Source: Methylobacterium sp. AMS5
GTDB lineage: Bacteria > Pseudomonadota > Alphaproteobacteria > Rhizobiales > Beijerinckiaceae
DNA length: 64,000 nt
Assembly (NCBI RefSeq): GCF_001542815.1
Contig: NZ_CP006992.1
Span: 1,679,501-1,743,500 of the forward strand
Direction of reading: 5' to 3'
Shown: in pieces, positions 52,295-61,424 of the stretch
Numbering within the stretch: position 1 is the first letter of the stretch
Layout: every line of letters begins with the position of its first letter
Position numbers and translations under genes: made by a program
The notes under the pieces: generated by a model
Told to the model about the DNA's origin: nothing
The model's database searches: none
The model's input: only the letters and a program-made list of their open reading frames with translations

Positions 52295-53706
52295 CGCGTG
52301 TCCTCCACTGCCGCGACCGGCGCCCGGACCGCGCCCTCGCGTTCGAGGTGATGCGCCACCCGCAGGCAAAGCGCCTCGTTCCAGGGCGCGGCGATGACCT
52401 GCACACCGAGCGGCAGGCCGCCGTCGAGCCAGACCGGCACCGCGGCCACGGGCAGGCCGATGAACGAGATCGGCTGCGTGAACACGCCGATATTGGGCCG
52501 CACCGGCATTTCGACGCCGTCGAGGACGAAGGTCGTCTGGCCGGAGCGCGGTGCCCGGACCGGCGTGCTCGGCGCGAGGATCACATCGACCTCGCGGAAC
52601 AGCGCCAGCACAGCGTCGCGATACCAGCGGCGGAACAGCTGCGCCCGCTCGACGAAGGGGGCGGGCAGCATCGCCCCGGCGATGAGCCGGTCGCGCACCG
52701 CCGGATCGAAATCGCCGGCCCGGCCGCGCAGCCGGTCGAGATGCAGCGCGGCGCCCTCGGCCGCGGTGATCAGGTACGCCGCCGCCCGTGCGCGGGCCGC
52801 CTCCGGGATCGCAATGCTGCGGCGCGCGCCCAGCGCGCGGGCGACGTGCGCGACGGCGGCGAAGGCGTCCGGGTCGCCCCCTTGCGCGAAGTAGCCTCCG
52901 GCCACCGCGATGCGCAGATCGGCGACGCCCCGGAAGAGGTCCGGCGCCGCAGGCTCGGCCGGGCGGGGCGCCATGGCGGGGTCCTCGGGATCGGGGCCCT
53001 GCATCGCGTCGTAGGCGAGGGCGAGATCGCGGCTCGAGCGCGCCATCGGGCCGAGATGATCGAGGCTGCCGACGAAGGGGAAGCTCCCGGCCCGGCTCAA
53101 CCGCCCGTAGGTGGGCTTGAGCCCGAAGCAGCCGCAGAAGGCGGAGGGCACGCGGATCGAGCCGTTGGTGTCCGAGGCCAGTGCGACCGGCACCAGGCCG
53201 GCGGCCACCGCCGCGCCCGATCCGCCGGACGAGCCGCCGGACATGTAGCCGAGGGCGTGCGGATTGCGGGTGTTGCCGTCGTGGATGTTCTCGCCGGTGA
53301 AGTCGTAGGCGTACTCGCCCATGCCGAGCGTCCCGACCAGGATGGCGCCCGCCGCCTCCAACCGCCGGACCAGGGCGGCGTCTCGGGAGGCCGGCGCCCG
53401 CTCGCGATTGATCCGCGAGCCCGCCCGCGTCGGAAGCCCGGCGACGTCGAACAGGTTCTTGACCGCAAACGGCACTCCGGCCAGGGGGCCGAGCCTGTCG
53501 CCCCGAGCCTGCGCGGCGTCGAGGTCCGCGGCGCGGGCGGTGGCGCGCTCGGCCAAGCGCTCGGTGAAGCTGTTCACCGCCGGGTCGATGCGGGCGATGC
53601 GATCCAGCGCGGCGGCGACCACGTCGCGGGCGCTGACCGTCCCCGCCGATACGGCCCCGGCAATGTCGGCGGCCGGGGCGCGGCTCCAATCCGTCGTCGC
53701 GCTCAC
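52291..53706 (-). CDS. AtzE-family amidohydrolase (amidase signature; HpxY/1-carboxybiuret hydrolase-like)
   Basis: A 471-aa amidase-signature enzyme. The catalytic Ser-cisSer-Lys set is visible as Lys83 in [14 protein letters not shown] and the serines of [20 protein letters not shown] near 157-163, with the nucleophile expected in [18 protein letters not shown]. AtzE needs the small partner AtzG, and the gene for it lies directly upstream with a 4-bp ATGA overlap (53703-53706). In Klebsiella-type hpxXYZ clusters the same trio acts on oxalurate; in cyanuric-acid degraders it acts on 1-carboxybiuret. The location beside a purine permease and nucleobase genes favours purine-ring breakdown here. 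Confidence 0.9.
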   Translation of the reverse strand: MSATTDWSRAPAADIAGAVSAGTVSARDVVAAALDRIARIDPAVNSFTERLAERATARAADLDAAQARGDRLGPLAGVPFAVKNLFDVAGLPTRAGSRINRERAPASRDAALVRRLEAAGAILVGTLGMGEYAYDFTGENIHDGNTRNPHALGYMSGGSSGGSGAAVAAGLVPVALASDTNGSIRVPSAFCGCFGLKPTYGRLSRAGSFPFVGSLDHLGPMARSSRDLALAYDAMQGPDPEDPAMAPRPAEPAAPDLFRGVADLRIAVAGGYFAQGGDPDAFAAVAHVARALGARRSIAIPEAARARAAAYLITAAEGAALHLDRLRGRAGDFDPAVRDRLIAGAMLPAPFVERAQLFRRWYRDAVLALFREVDVILAPSTPVRAPRSGQTTFVLDGVEMPVRPNIGVFTQPISFIGLPVAAVPVWLDGGLPLGVQVIAAPWNEALCLRVAHHLEREGAVRAPVAAVEDTR

Positions 53707-53906
53707 GCCGTGTAGACCGGCGCCGCCTCGGCGGTGTCGGGCAGCGGGAACCCACCGACGAGCGCTGCCGCCGCGTGGAGCACCCGCAGGTTGGCGACGA
53801 CCGACCCGGTCCAGGCCGGATCAAGGGTGAGGCCCAGCAGGGCTGCCGCCGCGGCGGCGTAGGTGTCGAGATCGGGCGTCGGCGTCTCCGCAGCGTGATC
53901 GGTCAT
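53703..53906 (-). CDS. AtzG-like small subunit (DUF4089)
   Basis: A 67-aa helical protein: a polar N-terminus, then LDTYAAAAAALLGLTLDPAW, VVANLRVLHAAAALVGGFPL and [13 protein letters not shown], the usual AtzG/HpxX pattern. AtzG forms an Asn/Gln-tRNA-transamidosome-like heterotetramer with AtzE and is needed for its stability. The ATG at 53906 has GAGG six bases upstream; longer in-frame starts at 53912 and 53981 are less likely. It overlaps the amidase by 4 bp. Confidence 0.85.
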   Translation of the reverse strand: MTDHAAETPTPDLDTYAAAAAALLGLTLDPAWTGSVVANLRVLHAAAALVGGFPLPDTAEAAPVYTA

Positions 53907-54007
53907 CGGCATCCTCGGGGATCGGGCGCTTCGTGGCCGGTCCGGTGCAATGGCCGCGCCACTCCGGCGGGGCCCGCCCACGGCGCGTTCCGCCGTTCAG
54001 GAGCGGC

Positions 54008-54688
54008 TCACGCTTGGCCGAGGGCGGCGGTCACCGCGGTGGAGCGCGAGACCCAGCCGAAGATGCCGCCCTGGGCCTTGATCATGGCGAGGCCCGCCTC
54101 GTGAAAGGCCGGAATGTACGAGCCGCAGGCATCGGCGACGACGACGCAGCGATAGCCGCGGTCGTTGGCCTCGCGCACGGTGGTGTGCACGCAGACTTCC
54201 GTCGTCACGCCGCAGACGATCAGGGTCTCGATGCCGCGTTCCTCCAGCAGGGCCGCGAGCCCGGTCGCGTAGAAGGCACCCTTGCCCGGCTTGTCGATCA
54301 CCGGCTCGCCGCCGAGGGGGGCCAGTTCGGGGACGATGTCGTGGCCGGGCTCGCCGCGGATCAGAATGCGGCCCATCGGGCCCGGCTCGCCGATGCGCGC
54401 CGTCGGCGCGCCGCGCTCCAGCTTGGCCGGCGGGGCGTCCGAGAGATCGGGCGCGTGTCCCTCGCGGGTGTGGATGACGAGGAGGCCGGCCGCGCGCGCG
54501 GCGGTCAGGACGGCGCGGGCGGGCGGCACCGCGGCGGCGAGCAGCGAGACGTCGTTGCCCAGGCTCTCGCCGAAGCCGCCGGGTTCGAGGAAGTCGCGCT
54601 GCATGTCGATGACGACGAGGGCCGTCCGGGCCGGATCGAACGGCAGGGGTGCGGGTTCGGCGTCGAGAAGGGGCCGCGGGGCGGGCAT
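54008..54688 (-). CDS. Isochorismatase-like cysteine hydrolase (biuret amidohydrolase-like)
   Basis: A 226-aa cysteine hydrolase. The catalytic triad is visible as Asp28 in [16 protein letters not shown], Lys136 in [14 protein letters not shown] and Cys166 in [20 protein letters not shown]. The [12 protein letters not shown] block and the [20 protein letters not shown] segment resemble biuret hydrolase (BiuH) and ureidoacrylate hydrolase types more than true isochorismatases. It starts the minus-strand run that continues, after a 101-bp gap, with AtzG, AtzE and HpxZ. A carbamoyl or ureido substrate is likely. The product of the amidase could feed it or be fed by it. Confidence 0.88.
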   Translation of the reverse strand: MPAPRPLLDAEPAPLPFDPARTALVVIDMQRDFLEPGGFGESLGNDVSLLAAAVPPARAVLTAARAAGLLVIHTREGHAPDLSDAPPAKLERGAPTARIGEPGPMGRILIRGEPGHDIVPELAPLGGEPVIDKPGKGAFYATGLAALLEERGIETLIVCGVTTEVCVHTTVREANDRGYRCVVVADACGSYIPAFHEAGLAMIKAQGGIFGWVSRSTAVTAALGQA

Positions 54689-55195
54689 GGGCTACCTCGG
54701 AGCGATCGCGCGGGGCCGTAGGCCGGAGCGCGTCCGGGCCGCCGCGATGATGGCGCTCGGCTCCCGAAAAATCGTGCCCGATCATCGTCTCCGATGCACG
54801 AAGTGTCGTCAGGCTGGCGCCGGGCTGTGCATCCGGCGGCGGCATACCGTCGGCTCCCGTCGCATCGCGCGAATGGCCGTGCTCGCAAACGGCGTCCACT
54901 CCGCGGTCCTGCCGGCATCATGTTCATGACATGCGCAGCATGAGCGGATGGTGGGCGGCCTGGAAAAGGTTCCATGGGGGCCCCGTCGCGATGAAGGCTC
55001 GTCCGCCAGCGCCTGCCGGCTGTAAAAAGGAGTCCTGATCCCGGCCATGCACTGGCGACCCAGCCCGGCAAGTCCGAGAATGTGTTGCGGATTTGTGACT
55101 TGTGCTGCCGCGCCGGCGCCGAGGGCCGCGGCCTGCATTGTGTTGGCACCCCCGTTGCTGCCGCCCGATCCACGGAAGGTCCGGGAGAACGAAGA
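54689..55195. other. Divergent promoter region, no gene seen
   Basis: A 507-bp region between the cysteine hydrolase and the outer membrane protein gene. No frame with coding character on either strand and no clear terminator or repeat. GGGAG at 55182-55186 is the ribosome site of the next gene. The region should contain the promoters of both divergent operons. Confidence 0.5.
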
Positions 55196-56191
55196 ATGTC
55201 GGTTCGAGGGCTTGCAGCGGTTGCGCTGTCGCTATTCACGGTCGGTACGGCGGTTGCGGCCGATCTCGGGGAGAAGCGGGCTCCCGAGGCGGTGGCCGCG
55301 AAGGAAGTGCCGTTCTTCCTCTTCGCGGACACGCAGGTCAGCTACCGCTACCAATTCCCGACCGTCACGCCCGGCATCCAGATCCAGCGCCCCGACGGCA
55401 GCTTCCGCTCGCGCGAGGCGCCCAAGCACATCCTCAACATCTCGCACGCGGATGCCTGGGCCTACGGCACGAACTTCTTCACCCTCGACATCCTGAAGTC
55501 CGGTTCGCAATTCCCCGCCGGCACGACCAACGCGCCCGGCGGCATTCCGACCTTCGCCGATTACGGAAACACCGAAGCCTACGGCCTCTACCGCGGCACG
55601 CTCAGCCTGAACGCCCTGACCAACACCAAGGCCTTCATGGTACCGGGCATCGTCAAGGAGGTGTCGCTCTCCTTCGGCTTCGACGCCAACTCGCAGAACG
55701 ACGCCTTCGGCTCGAAGAAGCGCGACGTCGTCGGCGGCCTGAACTTCGCCTTCGACGTGCCGGCCGGCTTCCTGAACCTGTCGGTCCACGCCTACAAGGA
55801 ATGGAACCGCAACGGCTTCAACACGCAGCCCGACCGCGACCAGAGCTTCAACACGGTCCCCGAATTCGAGATCGTCTACAGCCTGCCGCTGACCTTCACC
55901 GGCCTGCCGCTGACGCTGGCCGGCTTCAACAACATCGTCCTGCCCAAGGGCCGCGGCATCAGCAACAACCCCGCCGCCTTCGCCTTCAACCCGCCGCGCG
56001 GGCTGGAATTCCTGTCGCGCACCAACCTCGTGCTCGATCTTGGCAAGCTCGTCTACGATCAGCCCAACAAGGTCGATGTCTTCATCGGCTTCCAGTACTG
56101 GCTGAACAAGTTCGGCAATCAGGAGACGGCGACTTTCAAGGGCACCGAGGAAAAGAGCTTCCTCGCCGGCGTCGCCTTCCACATCTTCTGA
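55196..56191 (+). CDS. Outer membrane channel protein, Tsx-like
   Basis: A 331-aa outer membrane beta-barrel with signal peptide MSVRGLAAVALSLFTVGTAV (cleavage after AVAA). Strands alternate throughout, e.g. FFLFADTQVSYRYQFP, HADAWAYGTNFFTLDILKSG, FLNLSVHAYKEWNRNGF and DVFIGFQYWLNKFG. It ends FLAGVAFHIF with a terminal Phe, as barrel proteins do. The pattern fits the nucleoside-specific channel (Tsx) superfamily, though the match is judged by strand pattern and context rather than by a firm motif. It directly precedes the 8-oxoguanine deaminase and a BMP-type nucleoside transporter, which supports nucleoside or nucleobase uptake across the outer membrane. Confidence 0.75.
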   Translation: MSVRGLAAVALSLFTVGTAVAADLGEKRAPEAVAAKEVPFFLFADTQVSYRYQFPTVTPGIQIQRPDGSFRSREAPKHILNISHADAWAYGTNFFTLDILKSGSQFPAGTTNAPGGIPTFADYGNTEAYGLYRGTLSLNALTNTKAFMVPGIVKEVSLSFGFDANSQNDAFGSKKRDVVGGLNFAFDVPAGFLNLSVHAYKEWNRNGFNTQPDRDQSFNTVPEFEIVYSLPLTFTGLPLTLAGFNNIVLPKGRGISNNPAAFAFNPPRGLEFLSRTNLVLDLGKLVYDQPNKVDVFIGFQYWLNKFGNQETATFKGTEEKSFLAGVAFHIF

Positions 56192-56215
56192 TCCCCGACA
56201 GGAACACGAGGCCGG

Positions 56216-57580
56216 ATGATGGAACCGAGCGCCCGCCCCCGCCGTCTCTGGCTCCGCGATCCGTTGGCAATCCTCGCGGACGGGGCCGGCGGCGGGCTCG
56301 TGGTGGAGGGTACCCGCATCGCCGAAGTGGTGGCCGCGGGCGCCCGGCCCGCCCACCCGGTCGATGAGACGTTCGACGCCTCGCGCCACGTCGTCATCCC
56401 CGGCCTCGTCAACACGCATCACCACTTCTTCCAGACGCTCACCCGCGCGCACCCGATCGCGATCAACAAGCCGCTCTTTCCCTGGCTTCAGGCGCTCTAC
56501 GGGATCTGGCCGAGGCTGACGCCGGACGCCTTCCGGCTGGCGACGCGGCTCGCCTATACGGAACTGCTGCTGTCGGGCTGCACCACGGCGGGCGACCACC
56601 ATTACCTGTTCCCGCGAGGGCTTGAGGCGGCCGTCGACATCCAGGTCGAGGAGGCGCGCAGCCTCGGCATCCGCGCCTTCGTCACCCGCGGCTCGATGAG
56701 CCTGTCGGAGAAGGACGGCGGCCTGCCGCCCGAGACGCTGGTGCAGGACGACGACACCGTCCTGGCCGACAGCGAGCGGGTGCTCGGCCTGTTCCACGAT
56801 CCCGCGCCCGGCGCGATGGTGCAGATCGGGCTCGCCCCCTGCTCGCCCTTCAACGTCACCAAGCGGCTGATGCGCGAGAGCGCGGCCCTGGCCGAGCGCC
56901 ACGATTGCCGCCTGCACACCCATCTCGGCGAGACGCTCGACGAGAACGCCTTCTGCCTGGAGGCGTTCGGGCAGCGCCCGGTCGATTATCTCGAAGAGGT
57001 CGGCTGGATGGGGCCGCGGGCCTGGCTCGCCCATGGCATCCACTTCAACGACGAGGAAGTGAGGCGCCTCGGCGCGGCGGGCGTCGGCGTGTGCCATTGC
57101 CCGACCTCGAATATGGTCCTCGCCTCGGGCCAGTGCCGGACCTGCGAGCTGGAGGCGGCGGGTTCCCCGGTCGGCCTCGGTGTCGATGGCTCGGCCTCGA
57201 GCGACAGCTCGAACCTGATGGAGGGCGTGCGCCACGCCCTGATGATCAACCGCCTGACCTACGGCGCCGAGGCGGTGACCCATCTCGACGCCCTGCGCTG
57301 GGCGACGGAGGGTTCCGCCGCCTGCCTCGGGCGCAAGGATATCGGCCGGATCGAGCCCGGCCGCGAGGCGGATCTGGCCTTGTTCACCCTCGACGAACTC
57401 CGCTTCTCCGGCGCCCACGATCCGCTCGCGGCGCTCGTGCTGTGTGGGGCTCACCGGGCCGATCGGGTGATGGTGGCGGGGCGCTGGCGGGTGATCGACG
57501 GGCAGCCCCTCGGCCTCGAGACCGGGCGCCTGCGCGAGGAGCACGGCCGGCTGGCACGCACCCTGTTCGGAACGGCGTGA
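56216..57580 (+). CDS. 8-oxoguanine deaminase-like amidohydrolase
   Basis: A 454-aa metal-dependent deaminase of the AtzA/TrzN/8-oxoguanine deaminase group. Metal ligands in order: H68 and H70 in GLVNTHHHFFQT, His in LHTHLGETLDEN (with the catalytic Glu), His in WLAHGIHFNDEE, and Asp in GLGVDGSASSDSSNL. CHCPTSNMVLASGQC is also typical. These enzymes deaminate 8-oxoguanine to uric acid or related purines. The start is ATG 56216, 24 bp after the porin stop. The stop overlaps the next start (TGATG at 57578-57582), so translation is coupled to the ABC ATPase. It has no export leader, unlike the related protein at 2853. Confidence 0.9.
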   Translation: MMEPSARPRRLWLRDPLAILADGAGGGLVVEGTRIAEVVAAGARPAHPVDETFDASRHVVIPGLVNTHHHFFQTLTRAHPIAINKPLFPWLQALYGIWPRLTPDAFRLATRLAYTELLLSGCTTAGDHHYLFPRGLEAAVDIQVEEARSLGIRAFVTRGSMSLSEKDGGLPPETLVQDDDTVLADSERVLGLFHDPAPGAMVQIGLAPCSPFNVTKRLMRESAALAERHDCRLHTHLGETLDENAFCLEAFGQRPVDYLEEVGWMGPRAWLAHGIHFNDEEVRRLGAAGVGVCHCPTSNMVLASGQCRTCELEAAGSPVGLGVDGSASSDSSNLMEGVRHALMINRLTYGAEAVTHLDALRWATEGSAACLGRKDIGRIEPGREADLALFTLDELRFSGAHDPLAALVLCGAHRADRVMVAGRWRVIDGQPLGLETGRLREEHGRLARTLFGTA

Positions 57581-59196
57581 TGGCGGCCGCATCCGCTGTG
57601 CCGGGTCTGCGGGAAGGCCCGACCCCGCTCTTCGGGGCCTACGGCATCGTCAAGCGCTTCGGCGCCTTCACCGCCAATGACGGCATCGATCTGGAGATCC
57701 GCGCCGGGGAGATTCACGCCCTGCTCGGCGAGAACGGTGCCGGCAAATCGACCCTGATGAAGATCCTCTACGGCCTCCTGGAGCCGACGGAAGGCGTCGT
57801 CACGCATCAGGGCGACATCGTGCGGCTGGCGAACCCCGAGGCCGCGCGGGCGCTCGGCATCGGCATGGTCTTCCAACACTTCTCGCTGTGCGAGAACCTG
57901 ACGGTCGCCGAGAACATCGCCCTCGTCATGCCCGCCGGGCTGACGGGCCGGGCGCTGGCGGAGCGGATCGCCCGGCTGGGCAAGGATTACGGCCTGCATC
58001 TCGATCCCGCGCGGCCGGTCTGGTCGCTCTCGGCCGGCGAGCGCCAGCGCATCGAGATCGTGCGCTGCTTGCTCCAGAACCCGAAGCTCGTGATCCTCGA
58101 CGAGCCGACCTCGGTGCTGACGCCGGGCGAGGCGGAGGTGCTGTTCTCGGTGCTGGAACGCCTGCGCGACGAGGGCCGCGCCGTGCTCTACATCTCCCAC
58201 CGGCTCGACGAGGTGCGCCGCCTCTGCACCCGGGCGACGATCCTGCGGGGTGGCCGGGTCGTCGGCGCCTGCAATCCGCAGGCGCAGACCGCTCGCTCGC
58301 TCGCCGCGATGATGGTCGGCACGGGGGTGAGCGAGGTGCGGCCGAAGGCGGCCCGCGCGGGCCGCGCCGAGCGCCTCGTGCTGGAGCGTCTGTCGCTGCC
58401 CGCGCCCGGCCTGCACGGGACGCCGCTGCGGGACATCGCGCTCTGCGTCGCGGGCGGGGAAATCCTCGGCATCGCCGGCATCGCCGGCAACGGGCAGGCG
58501 GAGCTGTTCGACGTCCTGTCCGGCGAGAGCCGGGCCCCGGCGGCCGGGGCCGTGCGCCTCGACGGCCGGGCGGCGGGCCAGCTCGGCGTCAATGCCCGGC
58601 GCCGGCTCGGAGCCGCGTTCGTGCCCGAGGAGCGCAACGGCCACGCCGCCGTCCCATCCATGACGCTGTCGGAGAACGCGCTGCTCTCCCGCCACGCCAC
58701 AGCGCCACTCACTTGGCTGGGCCTGCTGCGGCTTGGCGCAGCGCGGGCGCTCGCCCGGCGGGTGATCGACGCCTTCGACGTGCGCGGCGCCGGCCCGGAC
58801 CCGGCGGCCGGCACGCTCTCGGGCGGCAACCTGCAGAAATTCGTGGTGGGGCGCGAGATCCTGGCCGAGCCGGGCATCCTCGTCATCAACCAGCCGACCT
58901 GGGGCGTCGATGCCGCCGCCGCCGCCCATATCCGGCAGGCCGTGCTCGATCTCGCCGGCCGCGGTGCCGCGGTGATCGTGATCAGCCAGGATCTCGACGA
59001 GCTGTTCGAGATCGCGGACTCGATCGCCGTCCTGCATGCCGGCGCGCTCTCGCGGCCCGTCCCGACCGCTGCGACCAGCCGCGCGGCCCTGGGGCTCCTG
59101 ATGGGCGGGGCCGGCGAGCCGGAGCCGCAGTCCGGCGAACCACAATCCGACGAACCTTCGACACCTGCGATCCGAACCGCCGCGCCGGTGCATTGA
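57580..59196 (+). CDS. ABC transporter ATP-binding protein, two-domain (BMP-type nucleoside/nucleobase importer)
   Basis: A 538-aa fused ATPase with two nucleotide-binding domains. Domain 1 has the Walker A LLGENGAGKSTLMKILYGLL, signature SLSAGERQRIEIVRCLLQNP and Walker B KLVILDEPTS. In domain 2 the Walker A is GIAGIAGNGQAELFDVLSG (lacking the usual GKS/T, typical of the second half of such proteins), the signature is LSGGNLQKFVVGREILAEP and the Walker B is LVINQPTWGVD. This pattern is that of the sugar/BMP-type ATPases (YufO/NupA-like). It is followed by two permeases, with no binding protein in this set. ATG 57580 overlaps the deaminase stop by one base. Confidence 0.92.
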   Translation: MAAASAVPGLREGPTPLFGAYGIVKRFGAFTANDGIDLEIRAGEIHALLGENGAGKSTLMKILYGLLEPTEGVVTHQGDIVRLANPEAARALGIGMVFQHFSLCENLTVAENIALVMPAGLTGRALAERIARLGKDYGLHLDPARPVWSLSAGERQRIEIVRCLLQNPKLVILDEPTSVLTPGEAEVLFSVLERLRDEGRAVLYISHRLDEVRRLCTRATILRGGRVVGACNPQAQTARSLAAMMVGTGVSEVRPKAARAGRAERLVLERLSLPAPGLHGTPLRDIALCVAGGEILGIAGIAGNGQAELFDVLSGESRAPAAGAVRLDGRAAGQLGVNARRRLGAAFVPEERNGHAAVPSMTLSENALLSRHATAPLTWLGLLRLGAARALARRVIDAFDVRGAGPDPAAGTLSGGNLQKFVVGREILAEPGILVINQPTWGVDAAAAAHIRQAVLDLAGRGAAVIVISQDLDELFEIADSIAVLHAGALSRPVPTAATSRAALGLLMGGAGEPEPQSGEPQSDEPSTPAIRTAAPVH

Positions 59197-59258
59197 ACCC
59201 CTGCCGGACCCGATCCCCCTACGTGCGAGAGCCGAGCCAGGAATGAACGGGATGCGCG

Positions 59259-60350
59259 ATGCGCCTTGATCTCCTCCCCCGCGCGCGCCGGTCGCCCTGG
59301 CTCGACCTGCTCGCGCCCGCGCTCGCCTTCCTCGCCGCGGTCCTGATCGGCGGGATCGCGGTGGCGGCCCTCGGCGTCCCGCCGGAACAGGCCTTCCTCA
59401 CCTATTTCGTTGCGCCCTTGAGCGAGGTCTGGTCGCTGCAGGAGGTCGCGCTGAAGGCCGCGCCGCTCGCCCTGATCGCGACCGGTCTCGCCTTTTGCTA
59501 CCGCGCCAACCTGTGGAACATCGGGGCGGAGGGCCAGTACGTGGCCGGCGGCCTCGCAGGCGGCTGGGTCGCGGTCGCCGCGCACGGTTTCCAGGGGCCC
59601 ACCTTCTGGATCCTGCCCGCGATGCTGCTCGCCGGCACGTGTGCCGGCATCGCCTATGCGATGATCCCGGCGCTGCTGCGGGTCAGGCTCGGCGTCTCGG
59701 AGATCCTGACCAGCCTGATGCTCGTCTACGTCGCGCAATTGCTGCTCGACTACATGGTGCGCGGGCCCCTGCGCGATCCGCAGGGCTACAACTTCCCGCA
59801 AAGCGTCGGCTTCGAGGACGCCGCCCGGCTGCCCTTGCTGATGGAGGGCGAGTCGCTCCATGCGGGCGTGCTGATCGGCCTTCTGGGAATCGTGCTGGCG
59901 GCCCTCGTCCTGGCGCGCACCCTGTTCGGCTTCGAGGTGCGCGCCGTCGGCGCGAGCCCGCGGGCGGCGCGATTTGCCGGCTTCTCGGATGCGCGCCTGA
60001 CGCTCTCGGTCTTCGCGATCTCCGGCGGCGCGGCGGGTCTTGCCGGCATCTGCGAGGTGGCCGGGCGGATCGGCCAGCTCCAGCCCGAGATCTCCCCCGG
60101 TTACGGTTTCACCGCGATCATCGTCGCCTTCCTGGGGCGCCTCAGCCCGCCGGGCATCCTGCTTGCGGCGCTCGTCATCGCCCTGACGACGATCGGCGGG
60201 GAGGGGGCGCAGATCGACCTGAAGCTGCCGCTCGACCTGACCCGCGCCTTCCAAGGGCTGCTGCTCTGCCTCGTGCTCGGGGCCGATGTGCTCACGCGCT
60301 ACCACGTTCGGATCGTGCCGGGCGGCGCGAGCACGCGGGTGACACCATGA
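59259..60350 (+). CDS. ABC transporter permease (BMP-type, first permease)
   Basis: A 363-aa inner-membrane permease of the BPD_transp_2 type with about nine to ten helices. FLTYFVAPLSEVWSLQEVAL then KAAPLALIATGLAFCYRANLWNIGAEG is the family's N-terminal signature, and GVSEILTSLMLVYVAQLLLD and GFTAIIVAFLGRLSPPGILL follow. It forms a heterodimer with the next permease (the pair is NupP/NupQ-like). The stop overlaps the next start (ATGA at 60347-60350). Confidence 0.92.
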   Translation: MRLDLLPRARRSPWLDLLAPALAFLAAVLIGGIAVAALGVPPEQAFLTYFVAPLSEVWSLQEVALKAAPLALIATGLAFCYRANLWNIGAEGQYVAGGLAGGWVAVAAHGFQGPTFWILPAMLLAGTCAGIAYAMIPALLRVRLGVSEILTSLMLVYVAQLLLDYMVRGPLRDPQGYNFPQSVGFEDAARLPLLMEGESLHAGVLIGLLGIVLAALVLARTLFGFEVRAVGASPRAARFAGFSDARLTLSVFAISGGAAGLAGICEVAGRIGQLQPEISPGYGFTAIIVAFLGRLSPPGILLAALVIALTTIGGEGAQIDLKLPLDLTRAFQGLLLCLVLGADVLTRYHVRIVPGGASTRVTP

Positions 60351-61273
60351 GCCTCGACATCGTCCAGATGGTGCTCGTCACGGTGCTGGCGGCGGCCACC
60401 CCTTTGATCCTGGCCGCCATTGGCGAACTCGTCGTGGAGCGCGCCGGCGTGCTCAATCTCGGCGTCGAGGGCATGATGGTGTTCGGCGCGGCCGCCGGCT
60501 TCGCCGTCGCCACCGAGACCGGATCGACCGGGCTCGGCGCCCTCGGCGGGGCCGGAGCGGGCCTGCTGCTCGCCGCGCTGTTCGGCGTTCTCACCGTGGG
60601 GCTGGCGGCCAATCAAGTCGCCTCGGGACTGGCCCTGACCATCCTCGGGCTGGGGCTCTCGGGCCTCGTCGGCGCCGGCTATGTCGGGATGAAGCGCGAT
60701 CCGGCGCCCCATCTCCACCTGCCCGGCTTCACCGACCTGCCGGGGATCGGCCGGCTGCTGTTCGGACAAGACGCCTTCGTCTACGCGGCCCTCCTCCTCG
60801 TCGCGGGGGTGTGGTGGTTCCTCTGGCGCACCCGCGCCGGGCTGACGCTGCGCGCCATCGGTGACGATCACACCGCGACCCACGCCCTCGGGCTCAAGGT
60901 GCGCAAGGTCCGTTTCCTCGCCGTTCTGTTCGGCGGCGCCTGCGCCGGGCTGGCGGGTGCCTACCTGTCGCTGGCCTACACGCCGTTCTGGGCGCCAGCG
61001 ATGACCGCGGGACGGGGCTGGATCGCGCTCGCGCTCGTGGTCTTCGCCTCCTGGCAGCCGCTGCGGGTGGCCGCGGGGGCGTTGCTCTTCGGCGGGGCGA
61101 CCGTGCTTCAGCTCCACGCCCAGGCCGCGGGTCTCGGCCTGCCCGGCCAGTTGCTCTCGGCGGCCCCCTACCTCGCTACCATCCTGGCGCTGGTCCTGCT
61201 GTCGCTCGGCCGGCGCCGGGGCGGCTCGCTGGCGCCGGCCGCGCTCGGCCGCGTCTTCGCCCCGAGTCGATGA
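60347..61273 (+). CDS. ABC transporter permease (BMP-type, second permease)
   Basis: A 308-aa permease, partner of the preceding one. TPLILAAIGELVVERAGVLN then LGVEGMMVFGAAAGF is diagnostic for the second permease of nucleoside/BMP systems. Later LRAIGDDHTATHALGLKVRK is the loop contacting the ATPase. The C-terminal ILALVLLSLGRRRGG closes the last helix. The operon pauses here: a 151-bp gap precedes the next binding-protein gene. Confidence 0.92.
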   Translation: MSLDIVQMVLVTVLAAATPLILAAIGELVVERAGVLNLGVEGMMVFGAAAGFAVATETGSTGLGALGGAGAGLLLAALFGVLTVGLAANQVASGLALTILGLGLSGLVGAGYVGMKRDPAPHLHLPGFTDLPGIGRLLFGQDAFVYAALLLVAGVWWFLWRTRAGLTLRAIGDDHTATHALGLKVRKVRFLAVLFGGACAGLAGAYLSLAYTPFWAPAMTAGRGWIALALVVFASWQPLRVAAGALLFGGATVLQLHAQAAGLGLPGQLLSAAPYLATILALVLLSLGRRRGGSLAPAALGRVFAPSR

Positions 61274-61424
61274 GGCGTGCCGCCCCGGAGGATGGTTGGC
61301 GCGAAAGGATGCATGGGCGGACGTCTTTTTGGGCGCATCATCCGATTCGACAGGATTTTCCCTGACGGTTGATCGGAGTTTCGGTGCTGAAACTTTGCTC
61401 TTTTCTCCGCCTGGAACCGGGTCA

